DNA from: Cellvibrio sp. PSBB023
GTDB lineage: Bacteria > Pseudomonadota > Gammaproteobacteria > Pseudomonadales > Cellvibrionaceae
NCBI RefSeq assembly: GCF_002007605.1
Contig: NZ_CP019799.1
Span: forward strand, 2,954,001 to 3,018,000
DNA: 64,000 bases
Direction of reading: 5' to 3'
Below, piece after piece: positions 23,731-32,462 of the stretch. The position numbers were made by a program, and so were the translations under genes. The notes beneath the pieces are model-generated. The model was not told the origin of the DNA. It was given only the letters and a program-made list of their open reading frames with translations, and did no database searches. Every line of letters starts with the position of its first letter. The first letter of the stretch is position 1.

Positions 23731-24195
23731 TTAGTTCACCAGATCTTTATGCGATGTGTGCAGTACCGAAATAAGGCGGTCTTCTGCACTGAAACGCACT
23801 TCCAGAGCTTCGCCCAGCAGCGATAAATCGTTGGTCAATGAACTCAGGTCATCGGTTTCCAGGTACTTGTCATTGAAGTCGAGCAGTTTTTCTGTGGTTG
23901 TATCAACAACATCATAGAGTTTGCCCGCTTCCTGCAGCGCGTCTGCATCATCAAACTCGCGCCCTTCTTTGATCAACTGATCGTAAACTTCAAAGTGGCC
24001 AGCAGATACATAATCCACCAGAATCTGGCAAAAACTGCGCAATTTCTCACCGCGCTGCAAGTCGCTCAGGTCTTGATCCAACCCACTTAATGCACAGTAT
24101 TGCACCAACATTTGCTGACGCTCTTCCAACCAGCGGTCAATAATTTCACTCACACCGCCCCAGCGTTCTTTGGCACTTTTGCAATTTTCTAACAT
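23731..24195 (-). CDS. algQ: Regulator of sigma 70, Rsd/AlgQ family
   Basis: A 154-residue all-helical protein of the Rsd/AlgQ family, which binds sigma 70 region 4 and holds it away from RNA polymerase core, shifting transcription towards alternative sigma factors. Family-like features: a start with MLENCKSAKERWGGVSEIIDRWL, ERQQMLVQYCAL, and the helices around LRSFCQILVDYVSAGHFEVYDQL. Length agrees with Pseudomonas AlgQ (160). The order algP - FKBP - algQ - dsbB is the same as in P. aeruginosa. Transcribed alone from the gap before dsbB, or as read-through from it. Confidence 0.93.
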   Translation of the reverse strand: MLENCKSAKERWGGVSEIIDRWLEERQQMLVQYCALSGLDQDLSDLQRGEKLRSFCQILVDYVSAGHFEVYDQLIKEGREFDDADALQEAGKLYDVVDTTTEKLLDFNDKYLETDDLSSLTNDLSLLGEALEVRFSAEDRLISVLHTSHKDLVN

Positions 24196-24334
24196 CAGTT
24201 ATTCCTATCTATTTTCGAAGGCGGTTTGCTTGACGCGGGATACGCCAAACAGCCTGCCGGTTCAAGCACACGACGGTAAATTCCGTTGGTCACAATAGGC
24301 GATCTCACGCATCAGGGCAAGACTATGCACGGCT

Positions 24335-24835
24335 TTATGCCCATGCACGGCGCGTAGAGCGCAGCGTCTGGTATAAATTGACGCCAGCGAGGGCGATAAA
24401 TGCCATCAATGTCCAGGCGGCGAGGCTCAGGCCAAGAATCTTATCCACATGAGCACAGTTCCCATCACCCTGTAACAGCAATTTCAGGGCATCCATAAAG
24501 GGGAAAACTTCAAACATATAGGCAAGGCCGGGGCCGCAGGCTGGCACCTGATCTTCTGGCAGGCTCTGTAACCATAATTGGCGACCGGCAAAACAAGCGC
24601 CCAAAATGGCACTCAGGATACCGGCAATCGCATAGGCGCGACGCCCGCGATCCGCCGGGTTATGGATAGCCGCAATCAATGCCAATAACCCCGTTAACAC
24701 AACAAACCCGCGCTGGGTGATACAGAGTGAACAGGGCACCATTTTCATCACATGCTCCATATAGGCAGCAGCCAGCATCATGGCAGTACAAATAATAAAT
24801 ATCAGCAGATTGGTTTGACGCACACTGGGAGACAT
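24335..24835 (-). CDS. dsbB: Disulfide bond formation protein DsbB/DsbH
   Basis: A 166-residue inner-membrane protein with four hydrophobic segments. The first periplasmic loop holds the redox pair CSLC in VPCSLCITQRG, and the second loop holds the other pair (PACGPG and GNCAHVD), as required for passing electrons from DsbA to quinone. The start at 24835 is chosen over the TTG at 24841, since AAGGA lies about 6 bases ahead. The neighbouring algQ gene is downstream on the same strand. Confidence 0.93.
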   Translation of the reverse strand: MSPSVRQTNLLIFIICTAMMLAAAYMEHVMKMVPCSLCITQRGFVVLTGLLALIAAIHNPADRGRRAYAIAGILSAILGACFAGRQLWLQSLPEDQVPACGPGLAYMFEVFPFMDALKLLLQGDGNCAHVDKILGLSLAAWTLMAFIALAGVNLYQTLRSTRRAWA

Positions 24836-25083
24836 GAACAATCCTTAGGTAACGAAGTTAACGGGATGGTAGCCGTATTATTGATATAGAAATAATGATG
24901 GCTATGGTAAGCAATTATGCGCGCACAGAGCCAGTCATTTAGCCAAGTGGAGGGATTATTCCACGCAGGCTTGATACAGTTGGGCAACTGAATAGACTAT
25001 GCTTTGAGGCAATTGCCACCCATGCCGGTGTGGCACCCTGATTTGAGCAACGCCCGTTGCGAAAGTTCACCATGGGAGACTGT

Positions 25084-25662
25084 ATGAAACGCGGTAAGTT
25101 TGAACCGGTGCGCAACCTGATTCGCCGAACGCTGCCAAGCCGTTGGGCTGTAGCACTGTGCGCTACGCTGGCACTGCCTGCACTGGCGTCAGGCGGTGGT
25201 CATAAAGGCGCCGCAGAGGGTATTAACTATATTCCCATTACCCCACCGCTGGTGGTGAACTACGGTGGCCCGGGCAAGTCGCGCTATATTAAAGCGGAAT
25301 TGTCGATTCGCAGTGAAAATGCGACGGATGCCAATACAGTGACCCATCACCTGCCGCTGATCCGCGACAAGCTGGTCAGTATTTTAAGCGCACAGACAGA
25401 TGAAATAGTCAGTAGCGCCGAGGGTAAAGAGTATTTGCGAACCTATGCCTTGGCGGAAATTAACAAAGCGCTGCTGCAAGTCCAAGGACTAGCAACGGCA
25501 GAGACCTCCGCTACGACCAGCGCAACCGCCTCGACCACACCGGCAGCCGAACCAGCACCAACCGTCACAACTACGGCCACAGCGACCGCGCTGCCGGTTG
25601 TAACCCCCGTAAAAGGCCCGGCGTCTGATCTGTATTTCAATAACTTTGTGGTGCAAAAGTAG
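25084..25662 (+). CDS. FliL-like secreted protein
   Basis: A 192-residue protein. A basic N-terminus and a Sec signal (RWAVALCATLALPALASG) lead into a FliL-type domain: INYIPITPPLVVNYGG, SRYIKAELSIRSEN, VTHHLPLIRDKLVSILS and GKEYLRTYALAEINKAL. A Thr/Ala/Pro-rich tract of about 50 residues is inserted before the conserved end DLYFNNFVVQK, which is unusual. FliL proteins associate with the flagellar stator, but this copy is outside a flagellar cluster and seems to be cleaved rather than membrane-anchored, so a stator role is uncertain. The ATG at 25084 is preferred because GGGAG lies 6 bases upstream; earlier in-frame starts at 25072 and 25057 lack one. Confidence 0.8.
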   Translation: MKRGKFEPVRNLIRRTLPSRWAVALCATLALPALASGGGHKGAAEGINYIPITPPLVVNYGGPGKSRYIKAELSIRSENATDANTVTHHLPLIRDKLVSILSAQTDEIVSSAEGKEYLRTYALAEINKALLQVQGLATAETSATTSATASTTPAAEPAPTVTTTATATALPVVTPVKGPASDLYFNNFVVQK

Positions 25663-25695
25663 TCATGACCACAGATTGCCGCGCAGCGGCCCAGA

Positions 25696-27309
25696 TTATG
25701 TCGAACAGCCGCAACCGCGATACTGGGCGTAATAGTTTTCCAGATACTGATCAAAACTGAGTTGTTGATCTGCCTCCAGCAGAGCCTGCGCTTGCAGGGA
25801 TGAGGCACTCATTTGCGCAAACACCGCCTGTTGGTCTGCAGCCAGCGGGCGATCAGCGAAATAGGCACGCTGTTGTTCGGCCAGCGCCAGGGTATGGGCG
25901 TAAAAGCTCTGGCCTGCCGCCGTCATATCGCGCAATACCCGCGCGGAAGGCGTTAATTCCGGATCGGCGAGTTTAGCCTGTTGCAGCGCCAGCGCTTGCT
26001 GGTGTGCTGAGCCGCCTTTGGCCTGATCCAACAAGTCGGCGGCCGCCATACTGCCCTGCAGGATTTCCGCCGCCCACTCACGCATCGACACCTCCTGATC
26101 GCCCCGCTGCAAACACAAGGCAGGATCGCGCCCGCTATTCACTATGCGCTTCTGGTTCTCCTGCCCCTGATAAAACTCGCGCTCGTCAGTCTGCGGGCTA
26201 TCGCTCAGCAAGCAATAGAGCAGGAACGCGTCCATCACTTGCATTTGTGTTTTGGTGATACCCAAGGGCTCATAAGGATTCAAATCCACGCAGCGTACTT
26301 CTACATATTCCACACCGCGCAAACGCAGTGCCTGCAACGCCGTTTCGCCACGCCCCGTGGTGCGCTTGGGGCGAATACTGGAGTAAAACTCGTTTTCGAT
26401 TTGCAGCAAGCTGGAGTTGAGCTGCTGGTAATTGCCCTGCCCATCCTTCACGCCAATCTGCTCATAGGCGTGATAACTCTGGGTGATGCCACCACAGAGG
26501 GTAGCCAGGTAATCATTCAGGTTGTTGTAATTCACCACCAGACTTTTTTGTGCATCGCTCTGATACCCCAAGTCGCCCATGCGCAGCGAGGTGGCATAGG
26601 GCAGATACATGGTTTGCTCTGCCGCGGGAAAAGGCTGTAGCTTGTGCGCACGATTTTTCACAAAGCAGGAACAGACTGCGGGCGAGGCGCCAAACAAATA
26701 AATCAGCAGCCAGAAGTTGCGGCGAAAATTGCGGATCAACCCAAAGTAGCGCTCGGTTTTAAAATCCTGCAGCGATTGTTGATTGCCAGCTTGCTGTTGC
26801 AGTGCACGCCAAAAATCATCGGGCAAACTGAAGTTGTAGTGAATACCCGCAATAGTTTGCATGGAGCGGCCATAGCGATGCCCTAACCCCACACGATACA
26901 CGGTTTTCATCCGCCCGGAATTGGAAGTGCCGTAACGGGCCACTGGGATCTCTTCATCCTTCCCTAAAGTGCAAGGCATGCTCGCAGGCCAGAGTCGTTC
27001 GCCACTGGCTGCCAGATGTTGGTAAGTAAAGCGATGAATATCATCCAACTGCGCCAGCAAGGGATCGACATCATCAAACGGCTCGGTGATAAATTCCAGC
27101 AGTGCTTCGCTGTAATCAGTTGTGACATGCGGGTGGGTTAAGGCTGAGCCCAGCGCAAGCGGATGGTCAGTCTGCGCCAAGGTCCCCTGTGGCGTAACAC
27201 GCAGACTCTCTTTTTCCAAACCGCGCAAAATACCACGCAAGCTGGCATTGGCCGAGGGCTCGGCAAAAGCGCGGAGCAGTTCACTGGATAAACCATGACG
27301 TTGTGACAA
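25696..27309 (-). CDS. gshA: Glutamate-cysteine ligase
   Basis: A cytoplasmic enzyme of about 537 residues making gamma-glutamylcysteine, the first step to glutathione. Family marks include GLEKESLRV, DYSEALLEFITEP, MPCTLG, the block GIHYNFSLPD, SSIRPKR and EYVEVRCVDLNPY. Length is close to E. coli (518) and Pseudomonas (about 527). There is no ATG near the start of the domain. A TTG at 27309 has AAGGA 7 bases upstream and gives SQRHGLSSELLRAF; a TTG at 27336 would add nine residues but has no ribosome-binding site. The protein ends YRGCGCST, a cysteine pair near the C-terminus. Convergent with the FliL-like gene. Confidence 0.95.
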   Translation of the reverse strand: MSQRHGLSSELLRAFAEPSANASLRGILRGLEKESLRVTPQGTLAQTDHPLALGSALTHPHVTTDYSEALLEFITEPFDDVDPLLAQLDDIHRFTYQHLAASGERLWPASMPCTLGKDEEIPVARYGTSNSGRMKTVYRVGLGHRYGRSMQTIAGIHYNFSLPDDFWRALQQQAGNQQSLQDFKTERYFGLIRNFRRNFWLLIYLFGASPAVCSCFVKNRAHKLQPFPAAEQTMYLPYATSLRMGDLGYQSDAQKSLVVNYNNLNDYLATLCGGITQSYHAYEQIGVKDGQGNYQQLNSSLLQIENEFYSSIRPKRTTGRGETALQALRLRGVEYVEVRCVDLNPYEPLGITKTQMQVMDAFLLYCLLSDSPQTDEREFYQGQENQKRIVNSGRDPALCLQRGDQEVSMREWAAEILQGSMAAADLLDQAKGGSAHQQALALQQAKLADPELTPSARVLRDMTAAGQSFYAHTLALAEQQRAYFADRPLAADQQAVFAQMSASSLQAQALLEADQQLSFDQYLENYYAQYRGCGCST

Positions 27310-27421
27310 TTCGAAATCCTTGGGCGACAAGCGCAAGCACAGATAAGAAAACCGCCGCAGCGGTAGGTTATGGAAGTTTAGAACACGCAGACGCTGTCAA
27401 CACAGCATCTAACCAGACGAG

Positions 27422-27760
27422 TTACCCTTGGGATGGCTCCACAGGCGCCGTTACAGACTGATCAGCATGCACTTCCGCCGATTCGGCCTCAAGCGTGGCC
27501 AACAGATCTTTACCTACCTTCGGTAGGGGTTCCGGCAGTATTTCCGGGTCAATCAGCGGCAGCCCCTTCTCGTTCACCGAACAAGTCACCACCTTGATGC
27601 GCTGGGTATAGTCTTTGGAGCTGGCCTCTACCATCTGGTTAATCGCTTCATCTTTGTGCGGCGTTTTGTACAGAGCGTTCAAATCGCGACCATCCAACCA
27701 GTTGTTTTGTTTGCCGAGAAAGAGTTTTTCCTGATTTTGCAGAATAAATATTTCGCTCAT
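27422..27760 (-). CDS. Hypothetical protein upstream of gshA
   Basis: A 112-residue soluble protein with no family that I recognise. It begins MSEIFILQNQEKLFLGKQNNW, continues with a Lys/Asp-rich segment (PHKDEAINQMVEASSKDYTQ), and ends in an acidic tail rich in Glu, Ala and Pro. There is no signal peptide or membrane segment. The start at 27760 (AGG just upstream) is preferred over 27832 because the longer N-terminus is not protein-like. It lies 112 bases before gshA on the same strand. Composition and frame suggest a real cytoplasmic protein. Confidence 0.65.
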   Translation of the reverse strand: MSEIFILQNQEKLFLGKQNNWLDGRDLNALYKTPHKDEAINQMVEASSKDYTQRIKVVTCSVNEKGLPLIDPEILPEPLPKVGKDLLATLEAESAEVHADQSVTAPVEPSQG

Positions 27761-27869
27761 AACCTGGGGCCATCCGAAAGAGGTGAAGGCAGAATAAGTC
27801 GCGAATGTTGGGGTGATGAGGGAGAAGTTCAAGGGTTGGATGCAGCAATAGGCTCACAGGGATACGCTT

Positions 27870-27902
27870 AAAAAAAAGCAGCCACCCTTGTGAGGTGACT
27901 GC
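27870..27902 (-). terminator. Intrinsic terminator after kduD
   Basis: GCAGCCACC (27878-27886) and GGTGACTGC (27894-27902) pair with one mismatch and are followed on the minus strand by eight or more T. Confidence 0.75.
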
Positions 27903-27911
27903 CAGCGGGAG

Positions 27912-27946
27912 AAATCAGGATGAAAGGGGTAGTTTTATCCTGATTT
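27912..27946 (-). terminator. Second hairpin directly after kduD
   Basis: AAATCAGGAT and ATCCTGATTT form a perfect 10-bp stem with a 15-base loop, between the kduD stop and the main terminator. It probably protects the 3' end or backs up termination. Confidence 0.45.
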
Positions 27947-27957
27947 GGTTCAGAGAC

Positions 27958-28752
27958 TTAAGCTTCGTTACTTGGCTTACCAATAGTGGCAAGAATACCG
28001 CCATCCACATACACGATTTGACCGGTAACGAAATCGCTCGCCTTGGAGGCCAGGAAAATAGTCGCGCCCTGCAAATCGTCGGGGTCACCCCATTTGCCTG
28101 CCGGGGTACGGCTGATAATAAAATCGTTGAACGGATGACCATCGACGCGAATTGGTTCAGTCTGGCTGGTGGCAAAATAACCTGGGCCAATACCATTTAC
28201 TTGAACATTGTATTTCGCCCATTCGGTCGCCATGTTTTTGGTGAGCATTTTCAAACCACCTTTGGCCGCCGCGTAGGCACCCACTGAATTGCGACCCAGC
28301 TCGCTCATCATTGAACAGATGTTGATAATTTTTCCCTGACGGCGCTCAACCATTTTGCGCGCAACCGGGCGAGTCATGGTAAACACGCCGGTCAAATCAA
28401 TTTTGATGACTTCTTCAAAGTCTTCCAGCGTCATTTCCAGCAATGGAGTGCGTTTAATAATGCCGGCATTGTTAATCAGAATATCAATCGGGCCGTGATC
28501 CTTTTCGATTTGATCAACAGCGGCGACGACTTGAGCCTCATCAGTTACATTAAATTTGTAACCATAAGCCTTAAAACCTTTTGCGCGATATTCATTCACC
28601 GCGTTGTCGATTTTTTCCTGCGATGAGTTGCCATTGATAATCAAGGTGGCGCCGGCACTTGCCAAGCCGCTTGCCATGGCCATACCCAAACCGTGAGTTG
28701 CACCGGTAACTACCGCAACTTTTCCGGTTAAATCAAATAGTGGATGAGTCAT
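27958..28752 (-). CDS. kduD: 2-dehydro-3-deoxy-D-gluconate 5-dehydrogenase
   Basis: A 264-residue short-chain dehydrogenase with the cofactor motif TGATHGLG (about 17-24), NNAG, and the catalytic pair in GAYAAAKGG (Tyr and Lys). The C-terminus AGKWGDPDDLQGATIFLAS and VYVDGG is typical. It is assigned KduD rather than a gluconate 5-dehydrogenase because kduI lies next to it: together they turn the 4,5-unsaturated uronate released from pectin into 2-keto-3-deoxygluconate. Only 90 bases separate the two genes, so they form one operon, probably with the GH105 fusion upstream. Confidence 0.92.
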   Translation of the reverse strand: MTHPLFDLTGKVAVVTGATHGLGMAMASGLASAGATLIINGNSSQEKIDNAVNEYRAKGFKAYGYKFNVTDEAQVVAAVDQIEKDHGPIDILINNAGIIKRTPLLEMTLEDFEEVIKIDLTGVFTMTRPVARKMVERRQGKIINICSMMSELGRNSVGAYAAAKGGLKMLTKNMATEWAKYNVQVNGIGPGYFATSQTEPIRVDGHPFNDFIISRTPAGKWGDPDDLQGATIFLASKASDFVTGQIVYVDGGILATIGKPSNEA

Positions 28753-28842
28753 AGTTAATCTCTGTCGATAGCAGTTGAAGCTAATAGCAATTCTTGTCGC
28801 TAGAAAACCCCGCAGTCACCCCTGGCGCTACGGGAGTACACA

Positions 28843-29682
28843 TTATTTCAGGTCGCTGGGCTTGTGGAAGTCCATATCGGTGTAGTCCATATTTTCACCA
28901 GCCATTCCCCAGATAAAGGTGTAGTTAGCGGTACCAACACCAGAGTGCATTGACCAAGGTGGCGACACCACCGCCTGCTCATTACCCACCCAAATATGAC
29001 GGGTCTCTTCCGCTGGCCCCATGAAATGGCAAACAGCGTGAGTGTCTGGAATGTTGAAATAAAAATAAGCTTCCATCCGACGGCTATGGGTGTGCATTGG
29101 CATAGTGTTCCAAATGCTGCCGGGTTTTAATTCAGTCATGCCCATTTGCAATTGGCAGGTATCCAATACAGTGCTGATCATCAACTGATAAATATCGCGC
29201 TCGTTGCAGGTATCACCTGCTCCCATGTGCAACACCTTACTGTTTTCCTTGTTCACTTTTTTAGTGGGATAGGTTTGGTGCGCCGGAGTGGAGTTCAAAT
29301 AAAATTTTGCAGGGTTATTGCTGTCATCACTGCTGAAAATAACCTCTTTTGCACCGCGACCGATGTACAGCGCCTCTTTGGTACCTATCTCAAATATTTC
29401 ACCGTCAACCGAGACTTTACCGCTGCCGCCGATATTAATTGCGCCCAATTCGCGGCGCGCCAAAAAGAATTCGGACTTAAGCTGGTCATAGGTCTCCAAG
29501 ACTACGGGCGTGCTAACCGGCATAACACCGCCCACCATCAAACGCTCATAATGGGTATAGGTGAACTCCACTTGATCCGCCGTAAAAATAGTCTGAACCA
29601 AAAAATGCTTGCGCAGTTTTTCAGTATCGTAATGCTTGTAGTCGTCCAGATGGACGGCAAAACGTTCTTCTAACACTTTCAT
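28843..29682 (-). CDS. kduI: 5-dehydro-4-deoxy-D-glucuronate isomerase
   Basis: A 279-residue cupin-fold isomerase converting 5-keto-4-deoxyuronate to 2,5-diketo-3-deoxygluconate. Visible features: EFTYTHYERLMVGGVMP, GINIGGSG-like spacing, the metal site TMPMHTHSRRMEAYFYF (His and Glu ligands), and the C-terminal HSGVGTANYTFIWGMAGEN. Length equals the E. coli enzyme (278). It works directly before KduD on unsaturated uronates, which the GH105 hydrolase encoded upstream should release. Confidence 0.96.
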   Translation of the reverse strand: MKVLEERFAVHLDDYKHYDTEKLRKHFLVQTIFTADQVEFTYTHYERLMVGGVMPVSTPVVLETYDQLKSEFFLARRELGAINIGGSGKVSVDGEIFEIGTKEALYIGRGAKEVIFSSDDSNNPAKFYLNSTPAHQTYPTKKVNKENSKVLHMGAGDTCNERDIYQLMISTVLDTCQLQMGMTELKPGSIWNTMPMHTHSRRMEAYFYFNIPDTHAVCHFMGPAEETRHIWVGNEQAVVSPPWSMHSGVGTANYTFIWGMAGENMDYTDMDFHKPSDLK

Positions 29683-29801
29683 AATAAAACCTTTTGTCTC
29701 TCAGCTGCTGCGCTATGCACAACACAGGTTGATGGTAATCCACTCTATAGAAGCAAGGCGCTTACCCGTAGTAAATGCATACAAGCAAGCGCAGATGATT
29801 A

Positions 29802-32312
29802 TTATTGTTTGAGTAATTTATACATTTCGACACCGGCAAAAATAAACGGTCCATTGCCTTTGGCATCGTTGGAAAAAATACGCTCGGTCATGTAGTAATC
29901 GTAACTGCCGTCACGTCCAAATCCCAAACCAGCCACCAAACACTGATCTGTCATACTGATCTTGCCATCTTTATGAACCGTGACAAACTCGTTGATCAAC
30001 CCTTGATAAGCCTTGATCGCCACATCGCGATAGGACTCAGGCAAATAGCCTTTATTGACCGCTTTTGCATAGAAATAAGTAAACATCGCGCTGCCACTGG
30101 ATTCGCGATAGTTGGCTATAGCGCCCGGCTTATCCAGAATTTGCCACCAGGTACCCGTCTCGGCATCCTGATAGCGTACTAAATCAGCCGCTAATTCCTG
30201 TGCGATATCAATCATTGTCTTGCGCAATTCAGTTTCTGACTCCGGCAGATAATCCAACACATCCACCAAGGCCATAGCGTACCAGCCTAAACCACGCAGC
30301 CAGTATTGCGAGGCCTGACCAGTTTCTTTATTTGCCCAAGGTGCTTTTTTGGATTCGTCCCACGCGTGGTAATACAAACCGGTATCGGGATTACGCAATT
30401 GCTCGCGAGCGATAACAAATTCATGAACGGCCTCTTTGAAACTTTCATGCTGCTGTTCACCAGTTTCATACAATGCGGCGTATTGTGCGAGGAACGGCAT
30501 CCCCATATAAACGCCATCCAACCACAACTGATTGGGGTAAGTAGAACGATGCCAAAAGGCACCACCGCTAGTGCGTGGATGACGCTTTAAATTTTCACGC
30601 AAAAAATCAACCGCTTTGCGGTATTTTTCTTCACCGGTGCGCTGCTCCAACACCATTACAACATCACCCGGCTTGGTCAGGTCGATGCTAAACAATTCCG
30701 GCTCAAAGGTATGGATGTGTCCGTCGTCGGCAATAAAACTGCCCGTTACCTTTTCTGCTGCATCAACATAACGTGCGTCGGGACTCACCTCGTTCAGCGC
30801 CTGCAATGCCATGATTTGCAAGCCCACTACATCGTACTCAAATTTGGATGGACGGCGACGATTTTCATCCCAACCCTGGTAATGATAATTGAGGGTTTTA
30901 CGATCAAGCTCGGAGTCAGCCAATGCCTTGGTCCAGTTCAAGGCAACATCAGCGGTCAGCGGTTTCTTTTTCGCTTCTGCACTCAATGTGGATTCAAAAC
31001 GCACACGCGGCTCTTTGGTTAAGCGCAGCACTTCGCGATCAAGGTAGGCCTTAAACTCTGCTTCCGTTTTAACACCATCCAACTCATGTTCCCATGCTGC
31101 CAGAAAGTAATACTCCAACTGACCGCCCTTATCCTTCATCACAGACACATAAGAGGTTTCATCTTCAGTTTGCTGGGCACGATCATCGCGGCGGAAAATA
31201 ATTGCCATTCCCAAATGATCGTTTTCACCGCTCAAACTTTGCTTGCCCCAACTGGCAACATAAGTCCACGCGTAACCACTGATGTCTTGATTACCTTGCA
31301 GTAAACTAGTGCCGGGATGCTTGACCAAGCCAATTGCCATATTGGGCAGGCGCTCGGTTTTACTCAGGTTCACTTTCACTAAACGGCTTCCCGCATTCAT
31401 CGCAAAATGCGCGGTCATATCAAGCTTTTGATTGTTCACTTGCCAGCCGTTGTAATTAATTTTAAAGCCGGAATAAATATCGCCATTATTGGTGAGGGTG
31501 GCGGAGCGACTTTCGGTTTGGGATACCAGCTCAACACTTTTACCATTCCAAAAACCAAAGCCGCCCATGCCGAGCGACTTGCCCACTTTTAATACATCCA
31601 CACCCCAATCTTCATTGTGATGATAGGATTCATAACCATCCAAGCCAACATTTTGTAAAACTACATCGCTGACTCTTTTACCAAAAATATCAAAACCGTT
31701 ACGCCAATCCAGATAAATGCGATACGCGACTTTATCGGACTCTATACCCGGGCCTTCATAGCGAATCCAATAGGAGTGATCGGTATATTGTGGCGGTGGA
31801 TTTACGCTATCCACATTTTTAAACGTACCACCTTCATAAACCTTGCCGTTCCACTCCCCACCTTCTTTGATGGAAATTTCAGCCTGGGTTTGTTTTTTCA
31901 GCGCAGGCTTTACGATTGCAGGATCGGTTGAGATAACAAAATTTTTACGCTCTGCAGGAGCGAAATCAGAAACAAATAACAAGCCATCCAGTGCACCATC
32001 GCCATCGGTATCGACACTTTGCGATGCTTGAACTTGATCACCTACCAATACAGCCAGTTTGGCTGCATCGTTTGAATCTATGCCTAAATCATAAAACGAA
32101 AAATAAACAGGTTCTTGCTGCAAGGAAAAATCATTGGCATTGCTGATTTCAGCAGTAGCCACCTGATATTGACCCTGGGTAGCGGGTGCAGGGGCTGCGG
32201 CACTGGTTTGTTGTTCACTGGCTTTTTCGGGGGAGCAACCGGTGATTGCTACCAAAAGAAGTCCGCCGTAAATAAGCTTGCGGGATGCGATGCTGTTTAA
32301 CAATAAACTCAC
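29802..32312 (-). CDS. DUF4861 - GH105 fusion lipoprotein (unsaturated rhamnogalacturonyl/glucuronyl hydrolase)
   Basis: An 836-residue lipoprotein (lipobox AITGC). Residues about 45-440 match the DUF4861 pattern seen beside pectin enzymes (SYWIRYEGPGIESDKVAYRIYLDWRNGFDIFGK). Residues about 455-836 are a GH105 (alpha/alpha)6 barrel: LNYHYQGWDENRRRPS, WLDGVYMGMPFLAQYA, LYYHAWDESKKAPWA, SQYWLRGLGWYAMALVDVL and the C-terminal GPFIFAGVEMYKLL. GH105 enzymes remove the unsaturated uronate from lyase-cut pectin or rhamnogalacturonan, feeding KduI and KduD encoded downstream. The two parts are usually separate genes, so the fusion is of note. GTG at 32312 is preferred to GTG at 32321 because AAGAGG is 8 bases upstream of the former. 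Confidence 0.88.
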   Translation of the reverse strand: MSLLLNSIASRKLIYGGLLLVAITGCSPEKASEQQTSAAAPAPATQGQYQVATAEISNANDFSLQQEPVYFSFYDLGIDSNDAAKLAVLVGDQVQASQSVDTDGDGALDGLLFVSDFAPAERKNFVISTDPAIVKPALKKQTQAEISIKEGGEWNGKVYEGGTFKNVDSVNPPPQYTDHSYWIRYEGPGIESDKVAYRIYLDWRNGFDIFGKRVSDVVLQNVGLDGYESYHHNEDWGVDVLKVGKSLGMGGFGFWNGKSVELVSQTESRSATLTNNGDIYSGFKINYNGWQVNNQKLDMTAHFAMNAGSRLVKVNLSKTERLPNMAIGLVKHPGTSLLQGNQDISGYAWTYVASWGKQSLSGENDHLGMAIIFRRDDRAQQTEDETSYVSVMKDKGGQLEYYFLAAWEHELDGVKTEAEFKAYLDREVLRLTKEPRVRFESTLSAEAKKKPLTADVALNWTKALADSELDRKTLNYHYQGWDENRRRPSKFEYDVVGLQIMALQALNEVSPDARYVDAAEKVTGSFIADDGHIHTFEPELFSIDLTKPGDVVMVLEQRTGEEKYRKAVDFLRENLKRHPRTSGGAFWHRSTYPNQLWLDGVYMGMPFLAQYAALYETGEQQHESFKEAVHEFVIAREQLRNPDTGLYYHAWDESKKAPWANKETGQASQYWLRGLGWYAMALVDVLDYLPESETELRKTMIDIAQELAADLVRYQDAETGTWWQILDKPGAIANYRESSGSAMFTYFYAKAVNKGYLPESYRDVAIKAYQGLINEFVTVHKDGKISMTDQCLVAGLGFGRDGSYDYYMTERIFSNDAKGNGPFIFAGVEMYKLLKQ

Positions 32313-32412
32313 GTGTTTCACCTCTTAATCGCTTAAGACCCAATCACAGATTGAGCATTACCTCTGCGCACAAACGCGCTGTAAAAAAATCGCACATCCT
32401 AAATAATCAAAT

Positions 32413-32438
32413 AGGGATGCCAGCAAGCTGGCATCCCT
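32413..32438 (-). terminator. Hairpin terminator after the pectin-locus TonB receptor
   Basis: AGGGATGCCAGC and GCTGGCATCCCT pair perfectly over a 2-base centre, followed on the minus strand by ATTTGATTATTT. Strong stem, modest T-run. Confidence 0.6.
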
Positions 32439-32462
32439 GTTGGCTTTAACAACAACTACATA

